From PALSA-607 sp036501485 (GTDB lineage Bacteria; Actinomycetota; Actinomycetes; Acidothermales; Acidothermaceae), in contig DASYAG010000022.1 in assembly GCA_036501485.1 (NCBI GenBank), forward strand, positions 1 to 64,000: a DNA stretch of 64,000 nucleotides, in the 5' to 3' direction. Both the position numbers and the translations under genes were made by a program. The notes beneath the pieces are model-generated. The model made no database searches. It was not told the origin of the DNA and saw only the letters and a program-made list of their open reading frames with translations. Below are positions 60,469-64,000 of this stretch, piece by piece. How positions within the stretch are numbered: position 1 is the first letter of the stretch; every line of letters starts with the position of its first letter.

Positions 60469-60930
60469 CTAGAGCCGGCGCAAGACCTCGTCTGCAGGCA
60501 TAGCGTCGAGGTTGAAATCGGTCAAGCCATCGATGGTCCCGCAGTCGACGCAGCGCGCGGCGAGGGCGAGCCAATTCACCGCGCCGTGCTCGTCGGTGTG
60601 CAGCCCGGATGCAATCTCGGCGATCGACTGCGAGCAGCTTGGGCAGGCCCACATCCGCGGGAAGTTCCAGTGCTCCGCGGAGTCGAGCACGTCCTGGCTG
60701 TCGCCACAGCTCATGCAGCGATGACGGGCGACTGCGGTCTCTGCATCAGCCTCGACGTAGAACCAAGTCGCGGGCTCACCGCCATGGACGGCGTTAGCGC
60801 AGGTGGTCAGCACGGTCCTGGTCACCGGCGGGCAGCCTTGAAGCTGCACCAGCCATGACTCAAGGTCCTCTGTGCTTTCACCGGTGCGACGCCCGGCCAC
60901 AGTCCGCAGTACCACGGGTCCTCCTCGCAT
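60469..60930 (-). CDS. Hypothetical zinc-ribbon-like protein
   Basis: 153 residues from MRGGPVVLRTVAGRRTG (ATG 60930; ATG 60963 is in frame and possible). Cysteine pairs CMSC, CPSC and a later CVDC (with HRCMSCGD, MWACPSCSQS and ARCVDCGTID) indicate one or two zinc sites. Central WFYVEADAETAVARHR. Soluble. No known function; it is encoded just downstream of the DEAD helicase in the same direction, 91 bp apart. Confidence 0.72.
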   Translation of the reverse strand: MRGGPVVLRTVAGRRTGESTEDLESWLVQLQGCPPVTRTVLTTCANAVHGGEPATWFYVEADAETAVARHRCMSCGDSQDVLDSAEHWNFPRMWACPSCSQSIAEIASGLHTDEHGAVNWLALAARCVDCGTIDGLTDFNLDAMPADEVLRRL

Positions 60931-61021
60931 ACGCCCGACTGGAACGTCGGTAGGAGAGGCCATTGGCTTGAACAACTGCAGCGCGTCGCGAGGGTGAAAT
61001 CGCTGCGGCGCCGTGATCGAG

Positions 61022-62635
61022 CTAGCTGTTGGCGCTGCCGCCGGACCGCCCTCGACCGCCACGCGATCGCCGACGCCTTGGGCCATCGCTCGCGGATGAG
61101 CTAGCGCCCTGGGCTGGCGCCGCAGATTCGCTCGGCGCTGCCGTGGCGGTGGTGGCTGTTGCACTGGCGCTCGGGGATCCGGCACTGGCCGTGGAGGCTT
61201 GCGCGGACCTGGTTCGTTGGCGACGCGGGCGAGCGGGTGAGCCGTCAGGAGCGGTAGCCGCCCGGGGCGTTTTGGCAGGTGCCGCATCGGTGGACGCCGC
61301 GGCCCGCTTGCGCGGCCCCCGGTCGCGCTCGTTGCGGCCACCGCTGCGAGGTGCAGGCGTCGACCCAGCGGCTGCGTTGCGTCGCGGCCGCCCAGTCTCG
61401 CCGAGGTCCTCGAGGACTTCGGCGCCGAGGCCAGCTCTCGTGCGATCGGCACGTGGCAGGACGCCGGTCACGCTGCGTGGGATGCCCAACTGCTCGTGGA
61501 GTTCGTCGGAGGTCGAGTACGTCTCTGGCGGGTCGGGGAACGACAGATCGAGCAGGCTGTTGATGGATTTCCAGCGGGCCAGATCGTCCCAGTCGACCAG
61601 CGTGACGGCGACGCCCGACGCGCCCGCCCGACCGGTGCGTCCGATGCGGTGCAGGTAAGTCTTTTCGTCGTCCGGGCAGGAGTAGTTGATGACGTGCGTG
61701 ACGCCCTCGACGTCGATCCCGCGGGCCGCCACATCGGTGGCAACGAGCACGTCGACCTTGCCCGCCCTGAAGGCGCGCAGAGCTTGCTCGCGTTGGCCCT
61801 GACCGAGGTCGCCGTGCACGGCGGCTGCCGCGAAGCCACGCTCAGACAGGTCGGCGGCGAGCTTGTCGCACTGCCGCTTGGTATGGCAGAAGACCATCGC
61901 GAGTCCGCGCCCGTCGGCCTGCAAGATCCGCGCAAGCACTTCGGGCTTGTCCATCGAATGCGCGCGGTAGACGAACTGCGCCGTCTCTGGGACGGTGCGG
62001 CCCTCGTCGGGTTCTTCGGCGCGGATCCGGGTCGGCTGCTTGAGGTACTTGCGGGACAGGGAGATGACCTCGCCCGGCATCGTGGCGGAGAACAACATCG
62101 TCTGGCGGCTGGCCGGCGTCAGCGCGAGGATGCGCTCGACGTCGGGCAAGAAGCCTAGGTCGAGCATCTCGTCGGCCTCGTCGAGCACCAGGATCTGGAT
62201 CGCCGACAGGTCGAGGTGACCCTGTCGGGCCAGGTCGAGAAGACGACCCGGGGTGCCCGACACCACGTCGATGCCGGCCTTGAGCGCGGCAACCTGCGGC
62301 TCGTAGGACCGGCCGCCGTAGACGGCGAGTACGCGGGCGCCCAAGCCCTTGCCTGCGACGACAAGGTCGGCGGCGACCTGAATCGCCAATTCACGGGTCG
62401 GGACGACGACAAGTGCCCGCGGGCGATGATCGTCGACGAAGTCGATGAGCTGGAGCAGCGGCGCACCGAATGCAAGAGTCTTGCCCGTGCCTGTTCTAGC
62501 CTGGCCGATCAAGTCGGTGCCAGTCAGCGCCAGCGGAATCGCCAGTGCTTGAACGGGGAACGGGATGGTGATGCCGACGGCTTCTAGGGCCCCGGCGGTC
62601 TCGGGAACAATCCCGAGTTCGGCAAACGTGGTCAG
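61022..62635 (-). CDS. DEAD-box ATP-dependent RNA helicase
   Basis: 537 residues from a CTG at 62635: GAGAGG lies 7 bp upstream and LTTFAELGIVPETAGALEAVGI matches the usual MTTFxxLG start of this family. An ATG at 62701 has no ribosome site. Motifs in order: FPVQALAIPLALTG (Q), ARTGTGKT (I), PTRELAIQ (Ia), TPGRLLD, VLDEADEML (II), SATM (III), FCHTKRQCDKLA (IV), ATDVAARGID (V) and HRIGRTGRAG (VI). A long basic Arg/Ser/Ala-rich tail (~400-537) ends RRRRSRGGRGRSGG for RNA binding. RhlE-like. Confidence 0.93.
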   Translation of the reverse strand: MTTFAELGIVPETAGALEAVGITIPFPVQALAIPLALTGTDLIGQARTGTGKTLAFGAPLLQLIDFVDDHRPRALVVVPTRELAIQVAADLVVAGKGLGARVLAVYGGRSYEPQVAALKAGIDVVSGTPGRLLDLARQGHLDLSAIQILVLDEADEMLDLGFLPDVERILALTPASRQTMLFSATMPGEVISLSRKYLKQPTRIRAEEPDEGRTVPETAQFVYRAHSMDKPEVLARILQADGRGLAMVFCHTKRQCDKLAADLSERGFAAAAVHGDLGQGQREQALRAFRAGKVDVLVATDVAARGIDVEGVTHVINYSCPDDEKTYLHRIGRTGRAGASGVAVTLVDWDDLARWKSINSLLDLSFPDPPETYSTSDELHEQLGIPRSVTGVLPRADRTRAGLGAEVLEDLGETGRPRRNAAAGSTPAPRSGGRNERDRGPRKRAAASTDAAPAKTPRAATAPDGSPARPRRQRTRSAQASTASAGSPSASATATTATAAPSESAAPAQGASSSASDGPRRRRSRGGRGRSGGSANS

Positions 62636-62829
62636 AACGAAACCTCTCAAAAAAGGCCGACCTGCGGTCCGGACCGTCTGGCGGGCGCTGGAATCGTGCA
62701 TGAAGACGGATGCAGCGCGGCTCGCGGGTCCGGGCGGTCGCCCTTGGCAGTGGTGAGTCATCGCGAAGTCTACCGTGCGAGCGCTCGCCAAGCTTTCTCC
62801 CACGCTCGATACGGCACTACTCTCGGAGC

Positions 62830-63546
62830 GTGAGCGAGGAGCACCGTCCTGACGATGAGCAGGGCCCCGAGATCGACCTGCTGGCCGATCCGACGTACCT
62901 CGACGCCGTCACCGATCTGCTTGGGGTACTGGCCTACGCGGAGCTTGTGGCGTTCGAGCGGCTCGCCTACGACGCCCGGATGGCACCGACCCTCGAAGAC
63001 AAAGCAGCGCTCGCGCGCCTTGCGACCGCCGAGTTCGGGCACTACCAGCTGCTCGAGCGGCACCTCGACGGAATGGGCGTGGGAGCCGAGAAGGCGATGG
63101 CGCCGTTCGTCATCCCGCTCGAGGCCTTTCATGCCCAGACCGCGCCAAGCGATTGGGCCGAGAGCCTGGTCAAGGCCTACGTCGGTGACGGCATTGCCGC
63201 AGACTTCTACCGCGAGATCGCCAAGCTCCTCGACCCCACCGCGCGTGCTCTCGTGCTGGAGGTACTCGCGGACACCGGCCACGCCGAGTTCGCGGTCGAG
63301 CGCGTACGTCAGGCCATCGCGGCTGACCCGACGATCGCCGGCCGCCTCGCACTGTGGGGCCGCCGGATCGTCGGCGAGGCGCTCGCGCAAGCCCAAGCGG
63401 TGTGTGCTGAACGCGAGGCGCTCGTCACGCTGCTGGTCGGCGGAGTCGCCGGCGCGAACGCCGACCTCAGTGAGCTGATGCGCACGTTTACCCGGATCAC
63501 CGACGCCCACATGCGGCGGATGGCGGCGCTGGGTCTTTCGGCCTAG
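62830..63546 (+). CDS. Ferritin-like-fold protein (actinobacterial, Rv3210c-like)
   Basis: 238 residues from GTG 62830. Four-helix bundle with diiron-type residues: LGVLAYAELVAFERLAYDAR, LARLATAEFGHYQLLERHL, DGIAADFYREIAKLL and ADTGHAEFAVERVRQAI (ExxH-like pairs). It resembles the tRNA-hydroxylase MiaE fold, but activity is unproven. Divergent from the DEAD helicase, as in Streptomyces and mycobacteria, and convergent with DUF3107. Confidence 0.87.
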   Translation: MSEEHRPDDEQGPEIDLLADPTYLDAVTDLLGVLAYAELVAFERLAYDARMAPTLEDKAALARLATAEFGHYQLLERHLDGMGVGAEKAMAPFVIPLEAFHAQTAPSDWAESLVKAYVGDGIAADFYREIAKLLDPTARALVLEVLADTGHAEFAVERVRQAIAADPTIAGRLALWGRRIVGEALAQAQAVCAEREALVTLLVGGVAGANADLSELMRTFTRITDAHMRRMAALGLSA

Positions 63547-63547
63547 T

Positions 63548-63581
63548 TACATCGCGGTACCGCACCTACATTGCGGTGCCG
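63548..63581 (-). repeat. Near-duplicate of the DUF3107 3' end with stop codon
   Basis: On the minus strand the gene ends GGCACCGCAATGTAG (63581-63567 region) and GGTACCGCGATGTAA follows 19 bp on (63562-63548), 13 of 15 identical. Both copies contain a stop triplet in the same relative place. Confidence 0.75.
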
Positions 63582-63799
63582 AAGCCCACCCTGCGCTCGT
63601 TCGCTTCGCCGATTTCGACGTAGGCGAGCTTCTCAATCGGGATCAAGACTCGCCGGCCGCGCTCGTCGGCGAGCGTCAGCAGGCCACCGGCCTTGACCGC
63701 CGCGGTAATCAGCTCTTCAACAGCCTCGGGGGTCTGCGAGCTCTCGACCACGATCTCGCGCGCGGCGTACTGGACACCGATCTTGACTTCCACGGTCAT
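63566..63799 (-). CDS. DUF3107 small protein (TB9.4-like)
   Basis: 77 residues: starts MTVEVKIGVQYAAREIVVES, then TLADERGRRVLIPIEKLAYVEIGE. Matches the conserved actinobacterial DUF3107 family (Rv3208A, TB9.4), an ATP-binding-associated small beta-rich protein of unknown role. Two GGAG-type sequences precede the ATG. The linked helicase-ferritin-DUF3107 order supports the call. Confidence 0.92.
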   Translation of the reverse strand: MTVEVKIGVQYAAREIVVESSQTPEAVEELITAAVKAGGLLTLADERGRRVLIPIEKLAYVEIGEANERRVGFGTAM

Positions 63800-63849
63800 C
63801 CTCCGCCTGCTCCTTCGTGCGCATCCCGACAGCTAGAACGTTACCGGTA

Positions 63850-63999
63850 CTACCCGCCGTCCGCGGCGCGCGAGGCGCTGGCTGGGAGCTTGGGCCGTTG
63901 TTTGGTGGTTAGCGTGACCAGATCGGCCAGCAAATCGCCGTCCGCCTCGATTCGTTCGAGCACGGCTTCGGACAAGAAGACGAGCTCCTCGGGCGACTC
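63850..63999 (-). CDS. C-terminal end of an unidentified gene, cut by the window edge
   Basis: The minus strand reads ESPEELVFLSEAVLERIEADG, then DLLADLVTLTTKQRPKLPASA and a short tail to TAG (50 residues). Codon use fits the surroundings. In related genomes a TetR-family regulator lies here, but nothing in these residues proves it. Confidence 0.5.
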   Translation of the reverse strand, partial: ESPEELVFLSEAVLERIEADGDLLADLVTLTTKQRPKLPASASRAADGG

Positions 64000-64000
64000 G

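Noticed and set aside
1..64000. tRNA or rRNA genes, insertion sequences, attachment sites
   Set aside because: None recognised on reading both strands; no transposase or integrase-like protein is encoded.

Overview
The window is one stretch of a high-GC actinobacterial chromosome. It is densely packed, with gaps mostly under 170 bp and none above about 200 bp. Start codons are mixed ATG/GTG, many neighbours overlap by 4 bp (GTGA/ATGA), and Shine-Dalgarno sites are good. Gene order echoes Mycobacterium tuberculosis and Streptomyces in several blocks: GNAT-fdxC-dapC; dapD-dapE-LOG-folP2-DivIVA-like-tag-DUF3117; glgA/glgC divergent; O-methyltransferase/sigE-rseA-mrp; DUF1003-MgtE/CBS; PHP-marC; and DEAD helicase-ferritin-like-DUF3107. 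It is therefore an actinomycete but not a close Mycobacterium, since it carries a type IV pilus ATPase and a full chemosensory operon. I see no tRNA, rRNA, IS element, prophage or CRISPR array.

Layout. 1-9.2 kb: end of a VanW-domain cell-wall protein, an EAL-DICT protein, a two-component module in which a degenerate histidine kinase is paired with a canonical one and a NarL-type regulator, then small accessory enzymes. 9.4-16.8 kb: a secreted beta-propeller, then lysine/diaminopimelate synthesis (dapC, dapD, dapE) with ferredoxin and a lysozyme-like membrane protein. 16.8-27.7 kb: aldo-keto reductase, two LOG proteins, YbaK-like protein, methyltransferases, SRPBCC-ArsR pair with an operator-like repeat region, folP2, DNA repair (tag), crotonase, DUF3117, leucyl aminopeptidase. 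27.7-30.7 kb: the SigE/anti-SigE stress module with a recognisable ECF autoregulatory promoter, then mrp and a MarR regulator. 30.7-42.9 kb: an unusual PilB fused to a double zinc ribbon and a pseudo-receiver, MFS exporter, glycogen synthesis (glgA/glgC), DUF1003 and CBS proteins, and a DosS/DosR-like pair. 43-46.6 kb: Nudix, DUF6758, PHP, MarC, spermidine-synthase-like.

46.6-57 kb is the most distinctive region: MCP, RecB-like nuclease, CheA with two CheW-like domains, CheW, an unrecognised 296-residue protein, CheB, CheR, CheY, CheX and a second CheY, closed by a strong bidirectional hairpin. No flagellar genes are present. The pilus ATPase 16 kb away shares a small helical module with CheA, which makes a pilus or other non-flagellar output plausible (inference). 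The end of the window holds a two-gene glycosyltransferase operon (YkcB/YkcC-like), a zinc-ribbon protein, a DEAD-box helicase, a ferritin-like protein and DUF3107.

A recurrent oddity is short tandem duplications (14-24 bp) sitting on or beside stop codons at several gene ends. In glgC the duplication gives a second in-frame TAA. Two genes (dapC and the DEAD helicase) appear to use CTG starts.
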